Assembly (NCBI GenBank): GCA_913043275.1
Contig: CAJWLL010000001.1
Span: forward strand, 124,001 to 188,000
DNA length: 64,000 nucleotides
Source of the DNA: an uncultured Flavobacteriaceae bacterium
GTDB lineage: Bacteria > Bacteroidota > Bacteroidia > Flavobacteriales > Flavobacteriaceae
Direction of reading: 5' to 3'
Shown here: positions 27,491 through 36,846 of the stretch, one piece after another
Layout of the letters: every line of letters starts with the position of its first letter
Numbering within the stretch: the stretch's first letter is position 1
Translations under genes and position numbers: made by a program
Notes under the pieces: generated by a model
Database searches by the model: none
What the model was told of the DNA's origin: nothing
Seen by the model: only the letters and a program-made list of their open reading frames with translations

Positions 27491-30400
27491 ATGAATCGAT
27501 TTGTAATTTTTTTAACGATTATTTTTTTGTTTGTACAATGCAAAACTGAAAATAAATCAAACGCTTCAAAGAAATCTCCTACTGAAAGCAATAGCAACAA
27601 CTTACCGCTTTTTACGTTGTTGGATGCCTCTAAGACCAAACTGAACTTTATCAACCTAATGAATGAAAGCCCTACTTTAAATGGAATTAGGTATGAATAC
27701 CTATATAACGGAGGAGGAGTTGCAGTCGGGGACCTTAATGATGATGATCTTCCTGACATATACTTTGTATCCAATCTTTACTCCAATAAGCTTTTTATCA
27801 ATAAGGGAAATTTAGTTTTTGAAGAAACTACTGCGATATCAAAAGTTAAAGGTAATAAGGGTTTTCCTACCGGAGTTTCCTTGGTTGACGTTAATTCTGA
27901 TGGCTTACTAGATATATATATATGTAAGTCTGGAGACTATAAAGATTTAGATTATAGAAGAAATGAGCTGTACATAAATCAAGGAAAGAATGGCGAAGGT
28001 ATTCCATTATTCAAAGAAGAAGCCTCCAAGTACAATATAGATTTGCCACACTATTCTACACAAGCTACATTTTTCGATTATGATAGGGATGGGGATTTAG
28101 ATATGTTCTTGATCAACCATGGAATAGATCCAGCAGCTGTTGAACCCAATATTTCAAAATTATTGGACAAAAAGTCTCCTTACAGCAGTGATAAGTTGTT
28201 CAGAAATGATAATGGTAAGTTTAAGGATGTTTCCAAAGACAGTGGAATCATAGACAATGCCATTGGCTTTGGTCTTGGTATAGCCATTGGCGACCTTAAC
28301 AATGACGGGTGGCCCGACATAATTGTAGGACACGACTATTCAGAAAAAGATCATCTTTATATCAACCAAATGGACGGTACTTTTAAAGAAGTCATAAATA
28401 AAGCTACCAATCATATTTCAAATTTTTCAATGGGTAACGACATAGGGGATATTAATAATGATGGCTTATTGGATTTTATTTCCTTGGACATGGTTTCCAA
28501 CAATAATTATGATCTTAAAACCAACATGAGTGGAATGAACCCAAAGCGATACAATGATCTGGTCGATGTTGGGTTGCACCATCAATACATGTTCAACGCC
28601 CTGCAACTGAATAATGGGACTTCATTTAGTAATAATATTCCTGCATTTTCTGAAATTGCAAAATTTGCGGGAATATCACATACTAATTGGAGCTGGGCAC
28701 CACTTCTGTTAGATATGGATAATGATGGATGGCAAGATCTTTTTGTTTCTAATGGTATTGTACGCTCTTTCAGAAACAACGATTTTGTTGCCTATAAAAG
28801 AAAAAGAGTCGCTAAACTATACAAGGATATGGAAGGTTCTCAACAAAAGAACTCACTAATAAAAAAATATTATGAAGACCTTTTGGATTTGATGCCTAAT
28901 AAGAAGGAGGTTAACCTTCTTTACCTGAACAATCGCAATTACACCTTTTCATCTATGAACGATGATTGGAAATTGAATAAGCCTACCTATACCACTGGCG
29001 CGGCTTATGCAGATCTTGACAACGATGGTGATTTGGATATTATTGGAAATAATATCAATGATGCCGCTTCAATTTATATAAATAATTCCAACGAGTTGAG
29101 TCTTGGTAATCACATTAAAATTAAGCTTAAAGGACCTAAGAGTAATACATTTGGCATAGGATCCAAGGTAACCATTGAAGCCAGTGATCTGAGGCAAACT
29201 AAAGAACTCTATCTGGTAAGAGGATTTCAGTCTTCAGTAAGCGAAATTTTACATTTTGGTCTTGGCTCAGCTGAATCAATTCAAAACTTGTCCATTGTCT
29301 GGCCTGATGGGAAGTTTCAATCATTTAAAGAATTAAATGTGAATCAGCAGATAACTTTAAATTATAATGAGGCATCATTTATAAACTCCCAGGACGCTGA
29401 GAACAAAAAAAAACTCTTTAACTCTTCAAATGTAACAGAAATCCCCTTTAAACATATTGAAAACTATTTTGATGACTTTGAAAGGGAAATCCTATTGCCC
29501 CATAAATTCTCCCAAAACGGGCCTGCTCTGGCTATTGGTGATGTTAATAATGACGGACTGGATGATTTTTATATTGGAGGAGCAAAAAACCAGGCATCAG
29601 CCTTGTTTATTCAAAAAGATAATGGCAAATTCATTCATATGCTGCAGCCCCAATTTACTATGGATAAAAACCACGAGGATATTGCAGCGGATTTCTTTGA
29701 CGCTGATGGTGACGGGGATCTTGATCTTTATGTGGTCTCTGGGGGCAATGAAGAACAGGAGCAAGATGCATATTATAAAGATCGTTTCTATGAGAATATT
29801 GGAAAAGGAATCTTCGTGAGGGTTCCGGATGCAATTCCTGAAAATCATACGAGCGGTTCATGTGTTACAGCAGCTGACTTTGACAATGATGGTGACCTAG
29901 ATCTGTTCGTTGGAGGAAAGATGATCCCGGGTAAATACCCCCTTCCATCAAATAGTTTACTACTAAAAAACGAGAGTCAAAATGGTAAAATAAAATTTAT
30001 TGATGTAACTAAGGATATGGCTCAATTTATGTTTGATATGGGTATGAGTTCAGATGCAGAATGGGTCGATATTGATAATGACGATGATCTCGATTTATTG
30101 ATCGTAGGGGAATGGATGTCTCCAAGGGTCATTTTAAATGAAGGAGATAAATTCAAAGATATTACATCTAAATCTGGTTTGGAAAATCAGATGGGTTGGT
30201 GGTTTAGTCTTGCTGCGGCAGATTTCGATAAAGATGGTGATACTGATTTTATTCTTGGTAATCTAGGTGAAAACTATAAATACAAAGCCACAAAAGAGGA
30301 GCCTTTTGAAGTTTATGCCAAAGATTTTGATGATAACGGTAGCCTTGACATAGTGTTTGGCTATCACGAGCAAGGGAAAGTTTTTCCACTAAGGGGAAGG

Positions 30401-30901
30401 GAGTGTTCATCAAATCAAATGCCCTTTATTAAAGAGAAATTTCCAACGTATCATGATTTTGGATTAGCTGATATGCCATCTGTATACGGAGAAGAAAATC
30501 TAGATAATTCCCTGCACTACTTCGCCAATACTTTTGCCACATCTTATATTGAAAATTTGGGGGGGTTGAAATTTAAAGTACATAGAATTAATGGTATTGC
30601 ACAATTTTCTTCAGTAAATAGTGTTCTGATCGATGATTTTGATAATGATGGGAATCTTGATGCTGTACTATCAGGTAATCTTTATCAATCAGAAGTTGAG
30701 ACACCAAGGAATGATGCGAGTTATGGCGTTTTTCTTAAGGGTAATGGAAAAGGTAAATTCGTTTCATTCCCCCCCCATGAAAGTGGTTTGTTTGTTAGAG
30801 GGGATGTTAAAAATGCGGCAATAATAAAAACAGCTAATGGAATAAAAAAAAGAATTGTTTTCGGTAAAAATAATGATGAAGTTCAATTTGTTGAATTCTA
30901 G
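27491..30901 (+). CDS. Large CRTAC1-like VCBS repeat lipoprotein with internal ASPIC/UnbV (copy 2)
   Basis: 1136 residues with lipobox Cys17 (FLFVQCKTE). A first set of DxNxDGxxD repeats (DLNDDDLPD, DVNSDGLLD, DYDRDGDLD, DLNNDGWPD, DMDNDGWQD, DLDNDGDLD) is followed by an ASPIC/UnbV domain near 555-630 (LVRGFQSSVSEILHFGLG, SIVWPDGKFQSF). A second repeat set follows (DVNNDGLDD, DADGDGDLD, DFDNDGDLD, DFDKDGDTD, DFDNDGNLD). It seems to be two propellers joined by ASPIC/UnbV. Its position between SusD and the cytochrome genes suggests a surface glycan-binding or scaffolding role; enzymatic activity is not shown. Confidence 0.88.
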   Translation: MNRFVIFLTIIFLFVQCKTENKSNASKKSPTESNSNNLPLFTLLDASKTKLNFINLMNESPTLNGIRYEYLYNGGGVAVGDLNDDDLPDIYFVSNLYSNKLFINKGNLVFEETTAISKVKGNKGFPTGVSLVDVNSDGLLDIYICKSGDYKDLDYRRNELYINQGKNGEGIPLFKEEASKYNIDLPHYSTQATFFDYDRDGDLDMFLINHGIDPAAVEPNISKLLDKKSPYSSDKLFRNDNGKFKDVSKDSGIIDNAIGFGLGIAIGDLNNDGWPDIIVGHDYSEKDHLYINQMDGTFKEVINKATNHISNFSMGNDIGDINNDGLLDFISLDMVSNNNYDLKTNMSGMNPKRYNDLVDVGLHHQYMFNALQLNNGTSFSNNIPAFSEIAKFAGISHTNWSWAPLLLDMDNDGWQDLFVSNGIVRSFRNNDFVAYKRKRVAKLYKDMEGSQQKNSLIKKYYEDLLDLMPNKKEVNLLYLNNRNYTFSSMNDDWKLNKPTYTTGAAYADLDNDGDLDIIGNNINDAASIYINNSNELSLGNHIKIKLKGPKSNTFGIGSKVTIEASDLRQTKELYLVRGFQSSVSEILHFGLGSAESIQNLSIVWPDGKFQSFKELNVNQQITLNYNEASFINSQDAENKKKLFNSSNVTEIPFKHIENYFDDFEREILLPHKFSQNGPALAIGDVNNDGLDDFYIGGAKNQASALFIQKDNGKFIHMLQPQFTMDKNHEDIAADFFDADGDGDLDLYVVSGGNEEQEQDAYYKDRFYENIGKGIFVRVPDAIPENHTSGSCVTAADFDNDGDLDLFVGGKMIPGKYPLPSNSLLLKNESQNGKIKFIDVTKDMAQFMFDMGMSSDAEWVDIDNDDDLDLLIVGEWMSPRVILNEGDKFKDITSKSGLENQMGWWFSLAAADFDKDGDTDFILGNLGENYKYKATKEEPFEVYAKDFDDNGSLDIVFGYHEQGKVFPLRGRECSSNQMPFIKEKFPTYHDFGLADMPSVYGEENLDNSLHYFANTFATSYIENLGGLKFKVHRINGIAQFSSVNSVLIDDFDNDGNLDAVLSGNLYQSEVETPRNDASYGVFLKGNGKGKFVSFPPHESGLFVRGDVKNAAIIKTANGIKKRIVFGKNNDEVQFVEF

Positions 30902-31100
30902 ATATCAAAGTCAGTAAAAAAATAAAAAAAAATATGTGGTATTTTTAAATTCATCCTATTAATATTAATTTGGTAGGGAAAATATTTTATTTCTCAAGGA
31001 TGAAGATGCTGTTGAATTTAAATCAATTAATAAGTCATAATTAGGGTTTTAAGTTTTTGCTTAGTATTTGAACTAATTAAACATTTAAAGATGAGTTTAA

Positions 31101-33917
31101 ATGATTAGAGAGAAAAGAGTTATCGTTTTGCTGGTTTTAATTTTGGTGTTGATTGTACTACTCGTTTACAGTTTAAAACCAGAACATCAAGTTGATTTTG
31201 CTTCTGATGTTAAGCCCATCCTCAATAAACATTGTATTTCATGTCATGGGGGTGTAAAGAAAAATGCCGGGTTTAGTGTATTGTTTGAATCTGAAGCCAT
31301 GGCAGTTACCAATTCAGGTAAGCCTGCTATTATTAGAGGAAGCGCACGCAAGAGTGAATTGATTCAACGATTGCATCATACTGATCCAGAATTGCGAATG
31401 CCTTACCAAAAGACCCCATTGTCAGAAGATGAGATCAAAATACTTACTGATTGGATTAATCAGGGCGCCAAATGGGGGACACATTGGGCTTACCAGTCTG
31501 TTGATAAAACTGAAATACCTAAAGCAACCTCTATTTTTGATAAAAAGAATTTTCTCGCTAATCCCATTGATCATTTTATTGCGGCCAGAATGGAGGAAAA
31601 GAACCTTTTACCTAATTCCCCTGCACAAGAAAATATCATTGCAAGAAGATTAGCGTTTGACATTACAGGTTTGCCCCCTGAACCTAATCTTTTTAAAAGT
31701 TTTGTAAATGGAAAGATCACATACGAGAATTATTTAGACAGTCTTTTTTCGGACAGAGGTTACGGTGAAAAGTGGGCCAGTTGGTGGTTAGACCTTGCTA
31801 GATATGCTGACTCCAAAGGCTTTGAAACTGACAGGGGAAGATCTATTTGGAAATACAGGGACTGGGTAATAAAATCATTTAACGAAAATATTCCATATGA
31901 TCAATTTACTATAGAACAATTAGCCGGAGATCTTTTGCCTCAACCCACAGTTGATCAGCTAATTGCCACTGCTTTTCATCGTAATACAATGAATAATGAT
32001 GAGGGAGGAACTGATGATGAGGAATTTAGAGTTGCTGCAGTAATTGACAGGGTAAACACCAGTTTCGACGTATGGCAAAGCACTACAATTGGATGTGTTC
32101 AATGTCATAGCCATCCCTATGATCCAATAAAACACGATGAGTATTATAAAGTAATGGCTTTTTTTAATAATACAATGGATGAGGACCTTTTTGACGAATC
32201 ACCAAATCTGAAGGATTTCAGTTTAGATAATCAAAGAGAGATAGATAATATTTTAAATTGGATTAAGTCAAATGGAAACGATGAGCTTTTTAAAATTTTT
32301 AAAAATTTTATTCAGTTTCAAGAACCAAAATATCCTGCTCATGATTTTTCGATTGTTGATATAGAAAAGGATTTGGGAACAATTAATGCTTTAGATATTT
32401 CTTTAAGAAATGGTGGTGAGGCTGTTTTGAGAAGTTTTGATACTCAAGGTTATGAAAACTTATATTTAATGAATGATTCAAAACTTGGCACCAAGTTATA
32501 TTTTAGAATTAACAACAGAAAGGGAGATTTATTAGCTAAGATATATTTTCAAACTGATTTAAAAAATGAATCTGATGATCAAATAGGTGATGGATTCAAT
32601 TATTTTGATCCCCGTACGAAAATAATTAAGGTTAAAATTCCGAAAATTCATGAGCCTTTCGACCTTTTTATTAAATCTATTAATTCAAATTTAGTTGATG
32701 CAAAAAAAAATATAAATCATTATGAAAAGGCTGCTCGTCTTAATATTTCAAATATTTCTTGGATTACTACTCTCCCCGAATTACCTGAAAAAGGAACAAA
32801 AAAAAATAAAATTCTTTCTAAGAAACTTTTCAATCTTATAACAAAAAAGGCAAAAAATAAAACCCCCATTATGGTGGAAAACCCACAACACATGAAAAGG
32901 AAAACCTACGTGTTTGATAGGGGAAATTGGTTGAAAAAAAAGGAGGAAGTTGAAACTGGTGTTCCACAAATCTTAAATCCATGGGAAAAAGATTTGAAAA
33001 AAAACAGACTGGGTTTTGCAAAGTGGCTAGTTAACAAAAAAAATCCCCTTACCGCAAGAACACTTGTTAATCGTGTTTGGCATCAGATTTTTGGAAAAGG
33101 ATTGGTATCAACGATTGAAGATATGGGTACTATGGCAGACACCCCATCCCACCCCGCCTTGCTAGACTGGCTTTCCTATGAGTTTATGCATTCCATGAAC
33201 TGGAGTGTTAAAAAATTGATAAAAACCTTACTAATGTCAGCAACCTATCGTCAAAGTTCGATAGTTAGTGAGGGCAAATTAGCCGTTGATGCCAATAACC
33301 TTTTTTATGCCAGAGGTCCTCGCTTGAGACTCACTGCCGAGGAAATTAGAGATCAAGCTTTATCAATTTCAGGTTTATTGAGTGATAAAATGTTTGGCCC
33401 TCCCGTGATGCCACCCCAGCCTGAGGGGATATGGGAACATGCATATTTAGGTAACCTTTGGAAGACCAGTGAGGGAGAGGACAGATACCGTAGAGGCATA
33501 TACACCTATCTAAAACGAACAAGCCCATATCCATCCATGATCACTTTTGATGCAGGAAGTAGGGAAGTTTGTCTAGTTGGTAGATCTCCCACCAATACAC
33601 CACTTCAAGCTTTAGTTACCATGAACGATCCTGTTTATTTGGAGGCGGCGATTAATTTTGCCAAATCTTATAGTAATAAAGAAGCCAAAGCCGCCATCCT
33701 TGAAATGTATCAAAAAGCGACATTGAGAAAAGTAGACGAGGAAAAATTAAATAACTTAATGCTTCTTTATCAGGAAGCTAAATTAAATTTTGAAAATGAT
33801 CCTGAGCAATTAGTCGATTTCTTTGGAATGGATCAATCAACAGATGTTAAAACAGCATCATTGGCTATTATTGCCAATGCCATTATGAACTTAGATGAAT
33901 TTCTTACCCATGGATAA
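31101..33917 (+). CDS. PSD1-type multihaem-motif cytochrome, DUF1549/DUF1553
   Basis: 938 residues. An N-terminal membrane anchor or signal (VIVLLVLILVLIVLLVYSL) precedes a planctomycete-type cytochrome c domain with CISCH at 45-49 and a possible distal Met in LRMP near 100. DUF1549 follows with a second CxxCH (CVQCH near 332-336, before SHPYDPI). DUF1553 closes it (NPLTARTLVNRVWHQIFG, RQSS, GRSPTNTPLQALVTMNDP). Such proteins are abundant in Planctomycetota beside sulfatases and DUF1501 proteins; their role is unproven but probably electron transfer in the periplasm. The DUF1501 gene overlaps its end. Confidence 0.92.
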   Translation: MIREKRVIVLLVLILVLIVLLVYSLKPEHQVDFASDVKPILNKHCISCHGGVKKNAGFSVLFESEAMAVTNSGKPAIIRGSARKSELIQRLHHTDPELRMPYQKTPLSEDEIKILTDWINQGAKWGTHWAYQSVDKTEIPKATSIFDKKNFLANPIDHFIAARMEEKNLLPNSPAQENIIARRLAFDITGLPPEPNLFKSFVNGKITYENYLDSLFSDRGYGEKWASWWLDLARYADSKGFETDRGRSIWKYRDWVIKSFNENIPYDQFTIEQLAGDLLPQPTVDQLIATAFHRNTMNNDEGGTDDEEFRVAAVIDRVNTSFDVWQSTTIGCVQCHSHPYDPIKHDEYYKVMAFFNNTMDEDLFDESPNLKDFSLDNQREIDNILNWIKSNGNDELFKIFKNFIQFQEPKYPAHDFSIVDIEKDLGTINALDISLRNGGEAVLRSFDTQGYENLYLMNDSKLGTKLYFRINNRKGDLLAKIYFQTDLKNESDDQIGDGFNYFDPRTKIIKVKIPKIHEPFDLFIKSINSNLVDAKKNINHYEKAARLNISNISWITTLPELPEKGTKKNKILSKKLFNLITKKAKNKTPIMVENPQHMKRKTYVFDRGNWLKKKEEVETGVPQILNPWEKDLKKNRLGFAKWLVNKKNPLTARTLVNRVWHQIFGKGLVSTIEDMGTMADTPSHPALLDWLSYEFMHSMNWSVKKLIKTLLMSATYRQSSIVSEGKLAVDANNLFYARGPRLRLTAEEIRDQALSISGLLSDKMFGPPVMPPQPEGIWEHAYLGNLWKTSEGEDRYRRGIYTYLKRTSPYPSMITFDAGSREVCLVGRSPTNTPLQALVTMNDPVYLEAAINFAKSYSNKEAKAAILEMYQKATLRKVDEEKLNNLMLLYQEAKLNFENDPEQLVDFFGMDQSTDVKTASLAIIANAIMNLDEFLTHG

Positions 33918-35403
33918 GATCAAGAAATTATTAGCAGAGCAAAGAGTTGTTGAGGCACAGTTCAACAGCAGAAGACACTTTATCAAAGATTGTACACTTG
34001 GACTGGGAGGATTGGCTTTAGGTAGTTTTTTGAATTCCTGTTCAAGTGGCAGTCCAACAACTCCAGCCTATATTTCAGATAGGTCACTCAACCCCATGGC
34101 CTCACTTTCAGCTCCATTTTTGCCTAAGGTAAAAAGCGTTATCTACCTTCATATGGTAGGTGCTCCATCACAGCTGGAATTGTTTGACTATAAACCCGAA
34201 CTGGCCAAACTCCACAACAAGCCTTGCCCCCCCTCCTTACTTGACAGTAAGAAGTTTGCATTTATTCAAGGGGTTCCCAACATGCTTGGTCCGCAAGCGA
34301 ACTTCAAACGGGAGGGGGAAACTGGAAATTGGGTTTCTAATCATCTACCACACTTTAAAAAAGTTATTGATGAGGTGGCTTTTCTTAAGGCGGTTCATAC
34401 TGATCAATTCAACCACGGTCCCGCTCAAATGTTGATGCAAACCGGTAGCCCCAGAAATGGGCGACCTAGTATGGGATCATGGGTTACTTATGGTTTAGGT
34501 TCTGAAAACAACAATTTACCTGGCTTTGTAGTTCTTACTTCTGGAGGAACTCCCGATGCAGGAAAAAGTATTTGGGGCAGTGGATTTTTGCCCTCTGTTT
34601 ATCAGGGGGTACATTGCCGATCCAAAGGTGACCCTGTACTTTATCTTAAAGATCCAAAAGGGGTATCCAGAAATTTGAAAAAGAAAGTTTTAGAATCCAT
34701 CAATGACATAAACCTTAAGGAATATAAAAAATTTGGTGATCCCGAGGTTTTGACCCGAATCAATCAATATGAAATGGCTTATCGTATGCAGGTATCTGTC
34801 CCCAAAGTCATGGATATTGATAAAGAGCCTGATACAATAAAAGATATGTACGGAGTAAAACCTGGCAAGGAAGCTTTTGCAAATAATTGTCTTTTAGCTC
34901 GTAAAATGGTAGAACAAGGGGTTCGTTTTGTACAATTATATGATTGGGGTTGGGATTCTCACGGTGCTAGTCCAGGCGAAGCACTCGACTCTGGTTTTTT
35001 GAAAAAATGTAAGGAAACAGATCGACCCATAGCTGCGCTCATTCTTGACCTAAAACAAAGAGGTCTTTTAGATGAGACTCTAATTGTATGGGGTGGGGAG
35101 TTTGGAAGAACCCCAATGTGGGAAAATCGATTGGGAATTCAAAATTCACCCGGAAGAGATCATCAAGGCGATGCTTTTACTATGTGGATGGCCGGTGGTG
35201 GTATCAAAAAAGGTGTAGTTCATGGAAAAACAGATGAAATTGGATATTCAGGAATAGAGGGACGTGTTTCGGTATATGACATTCAGGCCACCATATTACA
35301 TCTCTTAGGCTTTAACCATGAACAGTTCACCTATCAATTTCAGGGTCGACCCTTCCGACTGACTGATGTTGAAGGACATGTCATCAATGAAATTTTGGCT
35401 TAA
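33910..35403 (+). CDS. DUF1501 family protein, exported
   Basis: About 497 residues from ATG 33910, which overlaps the PSD1 stop by 8 bases; ATG 33895 is also in frame. An RR-x-F-type Tat signal (SRRHFIKDCTLGLGGLALGS) precedes the alkaline-phosphatase-like DUF1501 fold: YLHMVGAPSQLELFDYKP, HNHGPAQ-like FNHGPAQMLMQTGSPR, GGEFGRTPMWE and GRDHQG. PSD1 and DUF1501 genes are a standard pair in Planctomycetota and some Bacteroidota. The partner relation and shared periplasmic location are likely; the reaction is unknown. Confidence 0.92.
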   Translation: MDKIKKLLAEQRVVEAQFNSRRHFIKDCTLGLGGLALGSFLNSCSSGSPTTPAYISDRSLNPMASLSAPFLPKVKSVIYLHMVGAPSQLELFDYKPELAKLHNKPCPPSLLDSKKFAFIQGVPNMLGPQANFKREGETGNWVSNHLPHFKKVIDEVAFLKAVHTDQFNHGPAQMLMQTGSPRNGRPSMGSWVTYGLGSENNNLPGFVVLTSGGTPDAGKSIWGSGFLPSVYQGVHCRSKGDPVLYLKDPKGVSRNLKKKVLESINDINLKEYKKFGDPEVLTRINQYEMAYRMQVSVPKVMDIDKEPDTIKDMYGVKPGKEAFANNCLLARKMVEQGVRFVQLYDWGWDSHGASPGEALDSGFLKKCKETDRPIAALILDLKQRGLLDETLIVWGGEFGRTPMWENRLGIQNSPGRDHQGDAFTMWMAGGGIKKGVVHGKTDEIGYSGIEGRVSVYDIQATILHLLGFNHEQFTYQFQGRPFRLTDVEGHVINEILA

Positions 35404-35436
35404 ATGATTACTAGTATAAACTGACCAATAATCGCA

Positions 35437-36816
35437 ATGGATTTTATTTTTGACCTAATTGGCCGTTTTCATCCTCTTATAGTTCATCTTCCTATAGGGT
35501 TTTTGCTCTTAGGATTGATGATGTTGGTCTTTGACAGCAAAGAAAAAAAGCATCAAAAGATCATTCGTTTTGCATTCTTTTGGGGTACTTTTTCCACCTT
35601 AGGTGCTGTTATTACTGGGGCCGTTCTATATATTCGCGAGGGCTATGCTTGGGAGGATATTCAAGGTCATTTAATATTGGGTGTACTCACTTTTGTATTC
35701 GCTTTCTTTTTGTATTTAAAACTTAAGGGTTTTTCACAGTTCAATAAACTTTCACAAAATTTTTTGGGTTATGGATTGGTATTGGTTTTGATAGTTACAG
35801 GACATTTGGGAGGTAACCTCACACATGGAAAAGATCATTTAACAGAACCGCTTCCGCCTGACCTAAAAATGGCTCTGGGCATAGAAGTAGTCTCCAAAAA
35901 GTTGATCCTTTTGCCTGAAACACACCAAGAATTATCCCTCTACTCTGGAGTTATTCAGCCTATATTAGACCAAAAATGTGTCAGCTGTCACAATCCCAAA
36001 AAAATCAAAGGGGGATTGTTAATGAACAACTACAAAGGTATTATGGAAGGGGGAGAAGAAGGATCTATAATTTTGGCTCTCAACGATGTGGAAAGTGAAA
36101 TACTCAGGAGGATTCACCTGCCCAGAGAAGAAAAAAAACACATGCCTCCAAAAGCCAAAACCCAACTTACAAAGGCTGAAATAAAAATTATTGAGCAATG
36201 GGTGACTCTTGGTGCACCAGAAAAAAAAACAGTTTCAGAGCTTGGACTCTCTCCTCAGCTTTTCACTTCTTTTTTTTCAAAAGATGAGACAGGAATATAC
36301 CCTGATATAAAGTTGAACCCATTGAACAACTCTTTGATAGATTCTATAAAAAGTATAGGTTTACAGGTAGCTCCCCTTTATAAAACTTCCCCACTGTTAA
36401 AAATATCAGCCATTAATGTTCCTGATTTTGACGATCAAAAAGCAGAGTTGCTTTTTAAGGCATTGGATCATATTGTAGATTTGGATTTAGGACAAACTCA
36501 AGTTACCGATGCTGTTTTTGATTTAGTGAAAGAATTTAAACATCTGACCGTACTGAAATTATACCGCACTTCCATTTCAGGGAATGGGATTAATAAATTA
36601 AGATCACTCGAATACTTAAAGCAAATCAACTTGGTCAACTCTAATTTTGAGGCACCCTATTTAGAGGATATGTATCTTTTCCCTGCCCTAGAAAAGGTTT
36701 ATCTTTTCGGAACGCCCACAAGTTTTTCTACTACTGTGGAAATCCCTGACCAATTTCAAACCATTTTTCAAATGGGAAATTATAAATTAGATGAGGAAGC
36801 TGATCAAACCCTTTGA
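35437..36816 (+). CDS. Membrane cytochrome c (DUF2231-like) with leucine-rich tail
   Basis: 459 residues. About four hydrophobic segments lie in the first 125 residues, with His-containing HPLIVHLPIGF at the start and a later TGHLGG. A cytochrome c domain follows with CVSCH at 181-185 and a candidate distal Met in KHMPP near 236. The C-terminal 120 residues look like leucine-rich repeats (VDLDLGQTQVTDAVFDLV, LTVLKLYRTSISGNGI). This is a plausible membrane acceptor for electrons from the PSD1 or dehydrogenase proteins. The partial protein at the right edge has the same kind of tail. Confidence 0.85.
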   Translation: MDFIFDLIGRFHPLIVHLPIGFLLLGLMMLVFDSKEKKHQKIIRFAFFWGTFSTLGAVITGAVLYIREGYAWEDIQGHLILGVLTFVFAFFLYLKLKGFSQFNKLSQNFLGYGLVLVLIVTGHLGGNLTHGKDHLTEPLPPDLKMALGIEVVSKKLILLPETHQELSLYSGVIQPILDQKCVSCHNPKKIKGGLLMNNYKGIMEGGEEGSIILALNDVESEILRRIHLPREEKKHMPPKAKTQLTKAEIKIIEQWVTLGAPEKKTVSELGLSPQLFTSFFSKDETGIYPDIKLNPLNNSLIDSIKSIGLQVAPLYKTSPLLKISAINVPDFDDQKAELLFKALDHIVDLDLGQTQVTDAVFDLVKEFKHLTVLKLYRTSISGNGINKLRSLEYLKQINLVNSNFEAPYLEDMYLFPALEKVYLFGTPTSFSTTVEIPDQFQTIFQMGNYKLDEEADQTL

Positions 36817-36846
36817 GTTTTGTAAATTGGTATAAATCCAAAAAAA

